Source of the DNA: Stenotrophomonas maltophilia
GTDB taxonomy: Bacteria; Pseudomonadota; Gammaproteobacteria; Xanthomonadales; Xanthomonadaceae
Direction: 5' to 3'
Assembly: GCF_001676385.1 (NCBI RefSeq)
Contig: NZ_LYVJ01000002.1
Coordinates: 124,001 to 188,000 of the forward strand
Length of the DNA: 64,000 bases
A program made the translations under genes and the position numbers. Numbering within the stretch: the first letter of the stretch is position 1; each line of letters starts with the position of its first letter. Shown here piece by piece: positions 25,069 through 33,572 of this stretch. The notes beneath the pieces were generated by a model. The model saw only the letters and a list, made by a program, of their open reading frames with translations. It was not told where the DNA came from and did not search any database.

Positions 25069-26741
25069 TGGTCCAGCCGTATCTGAAGCCGGTTCCGGAT
25101 TGGGAGGAGCATGAGAAGCCAACCATGCCCGGCTCGGCATCGATGCCCTGGCATCCGCCGTACCGGCGCGTGGCCTACGCCTTGGTATCGCTGCTGGTGG
25201 CGATCACCGGCGGCCTCGGCAATGCGCTGGTCACCGCCAACCTGCCGTTCCTGCAGGGCCAACTGGGATTGACCCCGACCCAGGGCAGCTGGCTGGTGGC
25301 GGCCTACGCAATGGTCAATGTCACTGCCAACCTGCTGGCTTTCAAGTTCCGCCAGCAATACGGCATCCGCCTGTTCGCCGAGATCGGGCTGGGCCTGTAC
25401 GCGGCGCTGGCGGTGCTGCACCTGTTCGTCGGCAGTTTCGAGACCACGATGCTGACCCGTGCCGCCAGCGGCTTTGCTGGGGCGGCCTGCTCCACGCTGG
25501 GCACGCTGTACATGCTGCAGGCATTGCCGCGGCGCTTCACCGGCAACCTGCTGGTGGTCGGCGTGGGCCTTTCACAACTGGCGGTGCCGATCGCCTGGAT
25601 TGTCTCGCCGGGCCTGGTCGATACCGGCCAGTGGCATCAGTTGTATTCGTTCGAAGCCGGGCTCGCCCTGTGCGCCTTCGCCGCAGTGGTGGTGCTGAAG
25701 CTGCCACCCGGCATCCAGATCAAGGCGTTCGAGCCACTGGACTTCCTTACTTTCGCCCTGCTCGCGCCGGCCGTCGCCCTGCTGGTGGTGGTGCTGGCGC
25801 AGGGCTACACCCGCTGGTGGTTCAACACGCCCTGGCTTGGCTGGGCGCTGGTCGCCTCGATCGCGCTGTCCACCACCGCTTTCATCATCGAGCACTACCG
25901 GCGCAACCCACTGCTGCAAACCCGCTGGCTGGCCAGCCTGCCGGTGCTGCATTTCATTGTCGGCGCGTTCCTGATCCGTTTCCTGACCACCGAGCAATCC
26001 TATGGCGTGGTCAACCTGATGCGCACGCTGGGCATGGGCCCGGACCAGCTGCGGCCGCTGTTCGGAGTGATCCTGGCGGGCGTGGTCACCGGCATCATCG
26101 GTACCGCGCTGACGTTCGGCCCGAAGCGGCTGATCCCGCAGCTGCTGATGGCGATCCTGCTGCTCGGCGCGGCGGCCTTCTTCGACCAGCACCGCACCAG
26201 CATGGACCGGCCGCACGACTTCTACCTCAGCCAGTTCCTTGCCTCGGTCGGCGCCGGCATGTTCATGGGCCCGCTGATCATGCTCGGCATTTCGGCGGCG
26301 TTGAAGCAGGGGGTGGACCACATCGTCACCTTCCTGGTCACGCTGTCGATCACGCAGACGCTGGGTGGCCTGGCCGGCTCGGCGCTGCTGGGCACCTTCC
26401 AGCTGCATCGTGAGCAACTGTATTCCAGCGCATTGACCAGCCAGCTGGACCCGGCCGATCCGGTCGTGGCGCAACGCCTGCGCCTCCAGCAACAGCTGTA
26501 CGGCGCGCAGATCACCGATCCTGTGCTGCGTAGCGCACAGGGCAGCGCACAACTGGCGCAGACCACGCGCCGCGAAGCCAACGTGCGGGGCTTCAATGAT
26601 GTCTTCACCCTGAGTGGCTGGTTGGCGATCGGCTTCCTGTGCTGGTTGCTGCTGCTTTCGTTGCGTACCGCCGTGCTCAAGCAATGGCGCAAGCGCCACC
26701 CCACGCCCGTCGCTGCGGCCACGCCGGCCGCGCCCCGCTGA
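25068..26741 (+). CDS. MFS multidrug transporter (DHA2/EmrB type)
   Basis: A 557-residue inner-membrane antiporter with about 14 helices, of the EmrB/QacA type. Helix 1 begins near residue 28 (YALVSLLVAITGGLGNALV), and the loop LGLTPTQGSWLVAAYAM is a typical D/A-motif region. A large periplasmic or cytosolic stretch between about 455 and 515 precedes the last helix. With the downstream HlyD-type protein it would form an inner-membrane pump that pairs with a TolC-like outer-membrane channel encoded elsewhere. The ATG at 25068 overlaps the tetR stop. Substrates are unknown; toxic lipophilic compounds or fatty acids are usual for this class. Confidence 0.9.
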   Translation: MVQPYLKPVPDWEEHEKPTMPGSASMPWHPPYRRVAYALVSLLVAITGGLGNALVTANLPFLQGQLGLTPTQGSWLVAAYAMVNVTANLLAFKFRQQYGIRLFAEIGLGLYAALAVLHLFVGSFETTMLTRAASGFAGAACSTLGTLYMLQALPRRFTGNLLVVGVGLSQLAVPIAWIVSPGLVDTGQWHQLYSFEAGLALCAFAAVVVLKLPPGIQIKAFEPLDFLTFALLAPAVALLVVVLAQGYTRWWFNTPWLGWALVASIALSTTAFIIEHYRRNPLLQTRWLASLPVLHFIVGAFLIRFLTTEQSYGVVNLMRTLGMGPDQLRPLFGVILAGVVTGIIGTALTFGPKRLIPQLLMAILLLGAAAFFDQHRTSMDRPHDFYLSQFLASVGAGMFMGPLIMLGISAALKQGVDHIVTFLVTLSITQTLGGLAGSALLGTFQLHREQLYSSALTSQLDPADPVVAQRLRLQQQLYGAQITDPVLRSAQGSAQLAQTTRREANVRGFNDVFTLSGWLAIGFLCWLLLLSLRTAVLKQWRKRHPTPVAAATPAAPR

Positions 26742-26751
26742 GTCCAACGCC

Positions 26752-27912
26752 ATGACTCCCGTCCCGCCCCGCCCCGACGACGCCGACAACGTCACCCCGC
26801 CGCCGCCGACCGATGCGGCGCCCGCGCCCACGCCGGCGGCACCGGCCGCCGCGCCGAAATACCTCAAGCCCAGCGCACGCAGCGTGGCGGTGATGGTGGT
26901 GGTGGCGCTGCTGGGCATCGCGCTGATCCTGCGTGCCTGGCACCTCTGGCCGTTCACCAGCAGTGTGATGGTGACCGACAACGCCTACGTGCGCGGGCAG
27001 ATCACGGTGATGGCGCCGCAGGTGAACGGCTACGTGACCAAGGTGCTGGTCAAGGACTTCCAACACGTGAAGAAGGGCGAGCCGCTGCTGCGCATCGATG
27101 ACCGCATCTATGCGCAGCGCGTCGCCCAGGCGCAGGCGACGCTGGACAGCGCGCGCGCGGCGTTGGCCAACTCGGACCAGTCGCAGGCGCAGAACCGCGC
27201 GCAGATCGCCTCTGCCCGGGCTACGCTGTCGGCCGGCCAGGCCGAACTGCAGCGCTCGCGCAACGAGCTGAAGCGCTACGAGGAGCTGGCCGCGCAACGG
27301 CTGGTGTCGATCAACGACCGTGACAAGTTCCGCACCAGCCAGGCCTCGGCGCAGGCCAGCGTGCAGCAGTCACAGGCACAGATCCGCATTGCCGAGGAAA
27401 CCCTGGTCTCGACCCAGGTGGCGCGCAGGAGCCTGGAGGCGCAGGTAGAGAGCGCGCAGGCGCAGCTGGAGCTGGCGCGCATCGACCTGGCCAATACGGT
27501 GATCCACGCGCCGCGCGACGGCCAGATCAGCGAGGCCAGCGTGCGCGTGGGCCAGTACGTCGCCGCCGGTTCGCAACTGCTGTTCCTGGTGCCCGACACG
27601 CTGTGGGTGGTGGCCAACTACAAGGAAGGCCAGACCTGGGGGATGGCGATCGGCCAGCCGGCAACGTTCTCGGTGGACGCATTCCAGGGCCAGGTGCTGA
27701 GGGGCCGCGTGGAAGAGATCGCGCCCGCCACCGGGTCGGAGTTCAGCGTGCTGCGCCCGGACAATGCCAGCGGCAACTTCACCAAGGTGGTGCAGCGGCT
27801 GCCGGTGCGGATTTCAATCGACGCGGATCAGAAGCTCGCAGCGCAGCTGCGGCCCGGCATGTCGGTGATCGTGCGGGTGGATACGGCGGCGAAGCCGGCG
27901 CTGGCCCGGTAG
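26752..27912 (+). CDS. HlyD/EmrA-type membrane fusion protein
   Basis: A 386-residue periplasmic adaptor anchored by one helix (about residues 43-63) after an unusual Pro/Ala-rich cytoplasmic tail. A biotinyl-lipoyl-like domain (VTDNAYVRGQITVMAPQVNG), a long coiled coil (about 105-225, rich in AQ and SQ repeats) and the second lipoyl half (IDLANTVIHAPRDGQI) follow. It bridges the MFS pump encoded just upstream (10-base gap) to an outer-membrane factor. The start MTPVPPRPDD is set by this gap and by the lack of coding character upstream. A near-perfect palindrome that can act as terminator follows the stop. Confidence 0.92.
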   Translation: MTPVPPRPDDADNVTPPPPTDAAPAPTPAAPAAAPKYLKPSARSVAVMVVVALLGIALILRAWHLWPFTSSVMVTDNAYVRGQITVMAPQVNGYVTKVLVKDFQHVKKGEPLLRIDDRIYAQRVAQAQATLDSARAALANSDQSQAQNRAQIASARATLSAGQAELQRSRNELKRYEELAAQRLVSINDRDKFRTSQASAQASVQQSQAQIRIAEETLVSTQVARRSLEAQVESAQAQLELARIDLANTVIHAPRDGQISEASVRVGQYVAAGSQLLFLVPDTLWVVANYKEGQTWGMAIGQPATFSVDAFQGQVLRGRVEEIAPATGSEFSVLRPDNASGNFTKVVQRLPVRISIDADQKLAAQLRPGMSVIVRVDTAAKPALAR

Positions 27913-27921
27913 GGTCGATGA

Positions 27922-27958
27922 GGTCAGATCCCTTTGCCCAAGGCAAAGGGATCTGACC
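27922..27958. repeat. Palindrome with perfect 17-bp arms (terminator-like repeat)
   Basis: GGTCAGATCCCTTTGCC (27922-27938) and GGCAAAGGGATCTGACC (27942-27958) are exact reverse complements around CAA. It lies between the convergent HlyD and zur genes and could end both transcripts. A degraded relative is at 24263-24300. Confidence 0.8.
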
Positions 27959-27974
27959 CCAATCCCACCTTTCC

Positions 27975-28466
27975 TCAGCCCGCGCAGCGCGCGCAGAGGC
28001 CGTGCACTTCCAGGGTCTGTGCCTGCGGTTGGAAGCCCAGTTCCTTGGCGCGCTTCTCGAGCTGGCCCACGATCTCGCGATCTTCCAGTTCCACCGCGCT
28101 GTGGCAGCTGTTGCAGATCAGGAACGGCACCGAATGCGCGGCGCTGCTGGGATGGTGGCAGGCCACGAAGGCATTCACCGATTCCAGCTTGTGCACGAAG
28201 CCATTGGCCATCAGGAAGTCCAGCGCCCGATATACGGTGGGCGGCGCATCGGCGCCCACGCCCTTGCCGTTGCGCACCCACTCCAGCAGCTCGTAGGCCT
28301 TGACCGGCTTGCCGGCCTCGGCAATCAGCTTCAGCACATTGGCGCGGATCGGGGTCAGGCGCAGCCCGCGTTCGCGCGAGACACGCTCGACCACCGCCAC
28401 GAAATCCGATGCGTCGTGGACGTGGTGGTGCGGGGCGGTACAGGCAGTGGCGGTCTTTGCGGACAT
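27975..28466 (-). CDS. zur: Zinc uptake regulator Zur (Fur family)
   Basis: A 163-residue metal-responsive repressor. The winged-helix region contains RLTPIRANVLKLI and PPTVYRALDFLMANGFVHK, the latter very close to E. coli Zur. The metal-binding half carries two CXXC pairs, C118/C121 and C158/C161, expected to hold structural zinc, and HH in VACHHP near residue 104. The N-terminus is histidine rich (HHHVH). With zinc bound it should block genes with Zur boxes, such as the MerC-like and ZnuD-like pair 4 kb away. GGAG lies 8 bases before the ATG. It follows gltX by 34 bases on the same strand. Confidence 0.9.
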   Translation of the reverse strand: MSAKTATACTAPHHHVHDASDFVAVVERVSRERGLRLTPIRANVLKLIAEAGKPVKAYELLEWVRNGKGVGADAPPTVYRALDFLMANGFVHKLESVNAFVACHHPSSAAHSVPFLICNSCHSAVELEDREIVGQLEKRAKELGFQPQAQTLEVHGLCARCAG

Positions 28467-28500
28467 GCGCGTTCTCCGGTTCGGGCCTGGCAAGGATGCC

Positions 28501-29904
28501 TCAGGCCGTGGCTACCTTGGTGATGGCCACATCAATGCGTTTCAAGGCCTGCTCGCGGCCAGCCAGGTACACGGTATGCGAAATGTCAGGACTGACCTGG
28601 GTGCCGGTGATGGCCACGCGCAGTGGCTGCGCGACCTTGCCCATGCCGATCTCCAGCGCTGCGGCCGCGTCGTGCAGGGCCACGCCCACCGATTCGGCGG
28701 TCCATTCCGGCAACGCCGCCAGCAGCTCGCGTGCCTTGCCCAGCGCCACCTCGGCACCAGCCTTGAAGTGCTTGGCCACCGCCGCGTCGTCGTACTCGGT
28801 CAGCGGCTGGTACCAGACCACGGCCTTCTCGGCCATTTCCTTCAGGGTCTGCACGCGCTCACGCAGGGCGATTACCACGTCCTCCGGTGCCGGGCCCGCA
28901 GCCACGTCCAGGCCCAGCTTCTGCAGCTGGTAGACCAGGTGCGGAGCGACGGCGGCCGGATCCTCGCTCTTCAGGAAGTGCTGGTTGACCCAGCCCAGCT
29001 TGGCCATGTCCAGGCGCGAGGCCTTGGAATTGCAGTCCTTCACGTCGAACAGGTCGATCAGTTCCTGGCGGCTGAACAGTTCCTGGTCGCCATGCGACCA
29101 GCCCAGCCGGGCCAGGTAGCTCAGCAGCGCGTCGGGCAGGTAGCCAGCGTCCTTGTACTGCATGACGTCGGCGGCGCCGGTGCGCTTGGACAGCTTGGCG
29201 CCCTGCTCGTCCAGGATCATCGGCATGTGGCCGAACTTCGGTACGGGCGCACCGATGCCTTCGTACAGGTTGATCTGGCGCGGGGTATTGTTGATGTGGT
29301 CGTCGCCGCGGATGACCTCGGTGATGCCCATGTCCCAGTCGTCCACCACCACGGCAAAGTTGTAGGTGGGATAGCCATCCGGGCGGAAGATGACCATGTC
29401 ATCCAGCTCGCTGTTGGCGATCTCGATGCGGCCCTTGATCAGGTCGTCGAACACCACCGTGCCTTCCAGCGGATTCTTGAAGCGGATGACACGGTTCGGG
29501 TCGTCCCGGTACGGCAGGCCCAGGTCGCGTGCAGCGCCGTTGTAGCGCGGCTTTTCCTGCCTGGCCATCGCGGCCTCGCGCATCGCGTCCAGCTCTTCGC
29601 GGGTCTCGTAGGCGTAGTAGGCCTTGCCCTGGGCGATCAGCTGCTCGGCCACCTCCCGGTAACGGGCGACGCGGTCGGTCTGGTAGATCGGGCCTTCGTC
29701 ATAGTCCAGGCCCAGCCAGTCCATTGCTTCCAGAATGGCGTCGATCGCTGCCTGGGTGCTGCGTTCACGGTCGGTATCTTCAATGCGCAGCACGAACTCG
29801 CCGCCACGGTGGCGGGCCTCCAGCCAGCAGTACAACGCAGTGCGGGCGCCACCGATATGCAGATAGCCGGTGGGACTGGGGGCGAAGCGGGTGCGGCAGG
29901 TCAT
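28501..29904 (-). CDS. gltX: Glutamate-tRNA ligase
   Basis: A 467-residue class I aminoacyl-tRNA synthetase that charges tRNA-Glu. The HIGH signature appears as HIGG at residues 16-19, directly after APSPTGYL. The KMSKS counterpart is KLSKR in [12 protein letters not shown], near residue 240. The C-terminal anticodon-binding domain is complete, and the length fits bacterial GluRS. The start is the ATG of [11 protein letters not shown]; no strong ribosome-binding site is seen. A palindromic repeat separates it from the upstream M28 peptidase gene. As usual in xanthomonads it appears to be the discriminating type, but a second gltX outside the window cannot be excluded. Confidence 0.95.
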   Translation of the reverse strand: MTCRTRFAPSPTGYLHIGGARTALYCWLEARHRGGEFVLRIEDTDRERSTQAAIDAILEAMDWLGLDYDEGPIYQTDRVARYREVAEQLIAQGKAYYAYETREELDAMREAAMARQEKPRYNGAARDLGLPYRDDPNRVIRFKNPLEGTVVFDDLIKGRIEIANSELDDMVIFRPDGYPTYNFAVVVDDWDMGITEVIRGDDHINNTPRQINLYEGIGAPVPKFGHMPMILDEQGAKLSKRTGAADVMQYKDAGYLPDALLSYLARLGWSHGDQELFSRQELIDLFDVKDCNSKASRLDMAKLGWVNQHFLKSEDPAAVAPHLVYQLQKLGLDVAAGPAPEDVVIALRERVQTLKEMAEKAVVWYQPLTEYDDAAVAKHFKAGAEVALGKARELLAALPEWTAESVGVALHDAAAALEIGMGKVAQPLRVAITGTQVSPDISHTVYLAGREQALKRIDVAITKVATA

Positions 29905-29960
29905 GGAGGGCTCGAGGAACGGGAATCCCTCGATTTTACCAGCCCACCGCCCACGACGGA

Positions 29961-30059
29961 AAAAGGGGACGGAGGGGATTAAGTCGCGATTGCCGCGCCC
30001 GTGGGGTTGCGACCGGGAAACGGAGGGGAGAAACGACTTAATCCCCTCCGTCCCCTTTT
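29961..30059. repeat. Palindromic repeat with perfect 26-bp arms
   Basis: Positions 29961-29986 (starting AAAAGGGGACGGAGGGG) and 30034-30059 are exact reverse complements over 26 bases, around a 47-base centre. The right arm reaches into the TAA stop of the M28 peptidase gene (30058-30060). Related copies are at 62102-62127 (one arm) and 11301-11383 (degenerate). Confidence 0.85.
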
Positions 30060-31650
30060 ACGGTTCCTGCTTGCGCGGGAAGGGCTGCTCGCGCATTGCC
30101 GCGTTGTAGGCGAACGCGGCGACGATGGCCGCCGCCTGCTTCAGGTCTTCCGGCTCGGCGTGGTCCCAGGTGTCCAGATGGCTGTGGTGGACATTGGTGA
30201 AGTAGTCCAGCCGGTCCTGGATGAACTGGAAGCCCGGCAGGCCAATGCGATCGAAGCTGATGTGGTCGGTGCTGCCGGTGTTGCGGGTGGCCACGGTGGT
30301 CGCGCCCACATCATGGAACGGGGCCAGCCAGGCTTCGAAGATCGGCATCGCTGCCAGGTTTTCCTGCGCGTAGATGCCACGGAAGCGGCCCGAGCCGTTG
30401 TCCATGTTGAAGTACACCTGGAACTTGCCGTAGTCGCGGGTCTTCTGCAGCGCCCCGGTCGGTTCGCGCAGCGAGGCCGGCAGCGCCTTCTGGGCCGGAT
30501 CGGTGGGTTCCGGGAACTTGCCGAAGTGCCTGGCCACATAGGCCTGCGAGCCGATCAGCCCCTGCTCCTCGCCGCTCCACAGTGCCACGCGGATGGTGCG
30601 CCTGGGCTTGGCGCCAGTGGCCTTGAGGATGCGCATCGCCTCCATCATCACGGCCACGCCGGCGGCATTGTCGGCCGCGCCGGTGCCACTGTGCCAGGAA
30701 TCCAGGTGCGCGCCGATCATCACCACTTCATCCGGCTTGCTGCTGCCACGGATCTCGGCCAGCGTGTTGTAACCGGGCTGGTCGGCCTCGTCGGTGAAAC
30801 GCGCGGCCACATCCACGCGCAGGCGCACGGTCTGCTTGGCCTGCAGTGCGCGTACCAGCGGATTGAAGTGCTCGCTGATCATCGCCAGTTCCGGGATGCC
30901 CACCGACTCACCGGCCTTGCGCGAGCCACCACCGGCGACCCGGATGATGCCGTTGTCCCAGCTGCTGATGCTGATCGCGGCCAGTGCGCCTTCTTCCACG
31001 AAGAAGGCGTTGACCTTCGCGGCCAGCGCCTGGCGCTCCTGGTATTCCTTGACCCGCTTGGCGCGTTCAGCGGTGGCATCCTGGTCCTTCGGCAGGGTGA
31101 ACTCCTGCAGGCCTTCCAGTGACGTCGCGTCATGCCGGTGCGAATCGGGCTCGGTGCCGCGCTTGTATTCGCGGGCCTCGCCCAGCAGCAGGATCTTGCC
31201 GCGCAGCTTGCCGCGGTACTTGTCGATGTCTTCGGGCTTCTTGATCTCGACCTGCACCAGCTCGCCCTCGACCGGCCCCTTCGTGCCGGGGGTCCAGGCC
31301 TTGGGCAGTGCATGCAGCGGCTGGATACGGTCCCCCAGCATCTCCACGCTGGCGGAAGTGAACTCCCAGCCACGGCCGAAGTCATCGAACGCTTCATCGT
31401 GGACGTTGTCCAGCTTCCATTCGTTGAACTTGCCGCGGGTCCACGCGTTGGCGCGTCCCATGGCCGGCGAGTTGGTCAGGCGCGGGCCAATGCGTTCGGT
31501 GAGATAAGTGAAGGTGTCCATCACCTGCGAACGGTGGAACGCCTCCTGGCGGATGCGGCTGACCATGTCCAGGTCCACCGCCTCGCGCTGCTGCGCCGCT
31601 GCATTGCCCCCCATCGCCAGCGCTACGGCCAGCACGCCCCACTTCAGCAC
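30058..31650 (-). CDS. Secreted M28 family zinc peptidase
   Basis: A 530-residue exported metallopeptidase. A signal peptide (about residues 1-19, ending NAAA-Q) is followed by a PA-type insert and the M28 catalytic domain. The zinc and catalytic residues lie in GAHLDSWHSGTGAADNAAG, WSGEEQGLIGS, FNMDNGSGR and NVHHSHLDTWD. Members are aminopeptidases or carboxypeptidases that release residues from peptides in the periplasm or medium. The start is GTG at 31650 (M-L-K-W), with GGAAGG upstream. The last codon and stop lie at the edge of a palindromic repeat. Confidence 0.9.
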   Translation of the reverse strand: MLKWGVLAVALAMGGNAAAQQREAVDLDMVSRIRQEAFHRSQVMDTFTYLTERIGPRLTNSPAMGRANAWTRGKFNEWKLDNVHDEAFDDFGRGWEFTSASVEMLGDRIQPLHALPKAWTPGTKGPVEGELVQVEIKKPEDIDKYRGKLRGKILLLGEAREYKRGTEPDSHRHDATSLEGLQEFTLPKDQDATAERAKRVKEYQERQALAAKVNAFFVEEGALAAISISSWDNGIIRVAGGGSRKAGESVGIPELAMISEHFNPLVRALQAKQTVRLRVDVAARFTDEADQPGYNTLAEIRGSSKPDEVVMIGAHLDSWHSGTGAADNAAGVAVMMEAMRILKATGAKPRRTIRVALWSGEEQGLIGSQAYVARHFGKFPEPTDPAQKALPASLREPTGALQKTRDYGKFQVYFNMDNGSGRFRGIYAQENLAAMPIFEAWLAPFHDVGATTVATRNTGSTDHISFDRIGLPGFQFIQDRLDYFTNVHHSHLDTWDHAEPEDLKQAAAIVAAFAYNAAMREQPFPRKQEP

Positions 31651-31750
31651 ATCGCACCCCTGCCTTCCGGCCAGCTCATCAACCCATCGAGTCTAGCCAG
31701 CAAGGGGTGCGCCGATACCGTCCCATCGGTCATGGGCGGCGCGGTGACCA

Positions 31751-32161
31751 TCATCCGTTCCACCCCAGCCATAGCTGCGCCCGCTCCGGCAGCAACAGCA
31801 ACCAGTGCCGCCGGTCGATGCTGCTGCAGCCGTACACCGCTGCATGCGCGGGCCAGTCATCAGGCAGGCCACCGATGCCGATCTCGCTCAGCGCTTCCGC
31901 CCCGGCCTTCCATGGCCGGTAACGCGGCACCCGCCCGGCCACTGCGCCGCGTCCCTGCCGCGCGTCCTGCAGCCAGGCCAGGCCCCTGCCCTGCAATCCT
32001 CTGCAGGTCACTGCCGCCAGCTGGAAGCGGACCAGGCCGGGGGCGATCCGTGCCCCCGGCAGGGCCGCCAGCACCCCATGCGCCTGCAGCAGCGCGTCCA
32101 CTTCCAGCAAGGCCGGAATCCCCTGCCGTGCCCGTTGCCGCAATCCCTGGCGCCAGCCCAT
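31751..32161 (-). CDS. Unknown protein following creD
   Basis: A 136-residue protein that I do not recognise. It is rich in Arg, Gly, Ala and Leu, contains PAHAAVYGCSS near residue 105, and has no clear signal peptide or membrane helix. It begins 10 bases after the creD stop, and AAGGAG, which starts inside that stop codon, is well placed before its ATG. Translational coupling with creD therefore supports it as a real gene and as part of the CreBC regulon. No domain or motif gives a function. Confidence 0.6.
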   Translation of the reverse strand: MGWRQGLRQRARQGIPALLEVDALLQAHGVLAALPGARIAPGLVRFQLAAVTCRGLQGRGLAWLQDARQGRGAVAGRVPRYRPWKAGAEALSEIGIGGLPDDWPAHAAVYGCSSIDRRHWLLLLPERAQLWLGWNG

Positions 32162-32171
32162 GGCGTGCTCC

Positions 32172-33491
32172 TTACTTCAGTTCCGCGCCGAGCGCGTACC
32201 AGTCGACCCGGCGGGTTACCCACATCGCCAGCGCCAGGATCACGAACAGCAGCAGCGACCCCATCAGCAACGCATTGTTCTCCGACACCAGCAGCCCATA
32301 CAGCGCGCCGTACAGCACGGTCAGCAGCGCCGCAAAGCCCAGGCCGCGCTTCCAGTGGCCCAGCACGTTGGCCAGGTACACTGCCTGCAGGCCGATGCAG
32401 GCCACGGCCGAGACCAGGTACGCCTTCCAGAATGCGATGTGCTCGGAAAGGCTGATGAGCAGTAGGAAGAAGATCGCCAGTGCCAGGCCCACCATCAGGT
32501 ACTGCAGCGGATGGATGCGCAGCGACTTGATCAGCTCGAACAGGATGAAGCCGACGAAGGTCAGCAGCACGAACAGCACCCCGTACTTGGAGGCACGGTC
32601 AGCCTGGGTGTACGTGTCGACCGGATCCACCAGCGACACTGTCACCGCCTGCGAATCGACCTCACCGTCGTTGCGCAGCTGCCGCTGTGCATCGGATGCC
32701 AGCGAGGACACTGCCCAGCGTGCATCGAAGCCCTGTGCATCGACGCGCCGCTCGTTGGGCAGGAACGCACCGCTGAAGGAGGGATGCGGCCAGCTCGAAC
32801 GCAACGCGATGTGGTTGTCGTCGCCGACCGGCACCACCGACAGCATGCGGCTGCCATCCAGGCGCAACTCCAGTTCAACGGTGCTGGCAGGCAGAGTGCC
32901 GCCCTGATCCGCGGCGAAACCGCTTACCGGCGCATGCAGTCCACGTCCGATTTCGCTGGCCGCACCGACGCCCGGCAACAGCCGCAGCTGCCTGCCGTCC
33001 ACGCGCAGGTTCGGCGTTCCCACCAGGCCACGCACATCGGAAACCCCGAGCGCCACGTACGGCTGTCCGTACGTCCGCCCCACCTTCACCGGATAGTCGT
33101 CGGCAGCGAACGTCGCCTTCACCTGGCCGTTCCAGCTGTACACCGGCACCTTGAACAGGCCGACCTCGCGCTGGCTCGGCAGCATCTCGCCGCTTACCGC
33201 CAGCGATGCCGGCATCTGCAGCCAGTGCCCCTCGGTGACCTGGACCTCGGTCTTCTTGACGCCCTGCGGGTCGACCAGTTCAACCTGCTTGCGCTCCACC
33301 CACGGTACCACCCGTACCGGGCCCACCAGCTGCTGCGTGCCGGCGCGGCTGTCGGCCACCCGGGCAAAGGCCTCGTCGCGGTACTGGCTGCGCTCGGTGA
33401 TGACTCCGCGGATCATCATCAGCGGCACCAGCAGCAACAGGATCAGCCCGCCAACAATGGCGAACCGCAACAACATCTTCAGGGATTTCAT
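32172..33491 (-). CDS. creD: Inner-membrane protein CreD
   Basis: A 439-residue integral membrane protein of the CreD family, the strongest target of CreBC in enterobacteria and linked to beta-lactam response and envelope integrity in Pseudomonas and Stenotrophomonas. One helix at the N-terminus (about residues 8-30) precedes a 270-residue periplasmic domain. Five or six helices follow from about residue 300 (KYGVLFVLLTFVGFILFELI, then HPLQYLMVGLALAIFFLLLI). The ATG has GAGG 7 bases upstream. A cre-tag lies 65 bases upstream, between the creC stop and this gene, so CreB probably drives it separately from creBC. Confidence 0.93.
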   Translation of the reverse strand: MKSLKMLLRFAIVGGLILLLLVPLMMIRGVITERSQYRDEAFARVADSRAGTQQLVGPVRVVPWVERKQVELVDPQGVKKTEVQVTEGHWLQMPASLAVSGEMLPSQREVGLFKVPVYSWNGQVKATFAADDYPVKVGRTYGQPYVALGVSDVRGLVGTPNLRVDGRQLRLLPGVGAASEIGRGLHAPVSGFAADQGGTLPASTVELELRLDGSRMLSVVPVGDDNHIALRSSWPHPSFSGAFLPNERRVDAQGFDARWAVSSLASDAQRQLRNDGEVDSQAVTVSLVDPVDTYTQADRASKYGVLFVLLTFVGFILFELIKSLRIHPLQYLMVGLALAIFFLLLISLSEHIAFWKAYLVSAVACIGLQAVYLANVLGHWKRGLGFAALLTVLYGALYGLLVSENNALLMGSLLLFVILALAMWVTRRVDWYALGAELK

Positions 33492-33555
33492 GGTCCATCC
33501 TCATTGGAGAGGCCTGCAGGATGGACCGCTGTGGTGAGCAGGGTTTGTGCTGTAT

Positions 33556-33571
33556 TTGAAGCGGGCGTGAA
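33556..33571 (-). promoter_or_regulatory. cre-tag (CreB binding site)
   Basis: On the minus strand TTCAC-GCCCGC-TTCAA matches the cre-tag TTCAC-N6-TTCAC at 9 of 10 defined positions. It lies 65 bases before the creD start and one base beyond the creC stop. Confidence 0.75.
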
Positions 33572-33572
33572 G

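Noticed and set aside
29961..30059. Ends of an insertion sequence
   Set aside because: Only 47 bases separate the arms, with no transposase and no target-site duplication visible.
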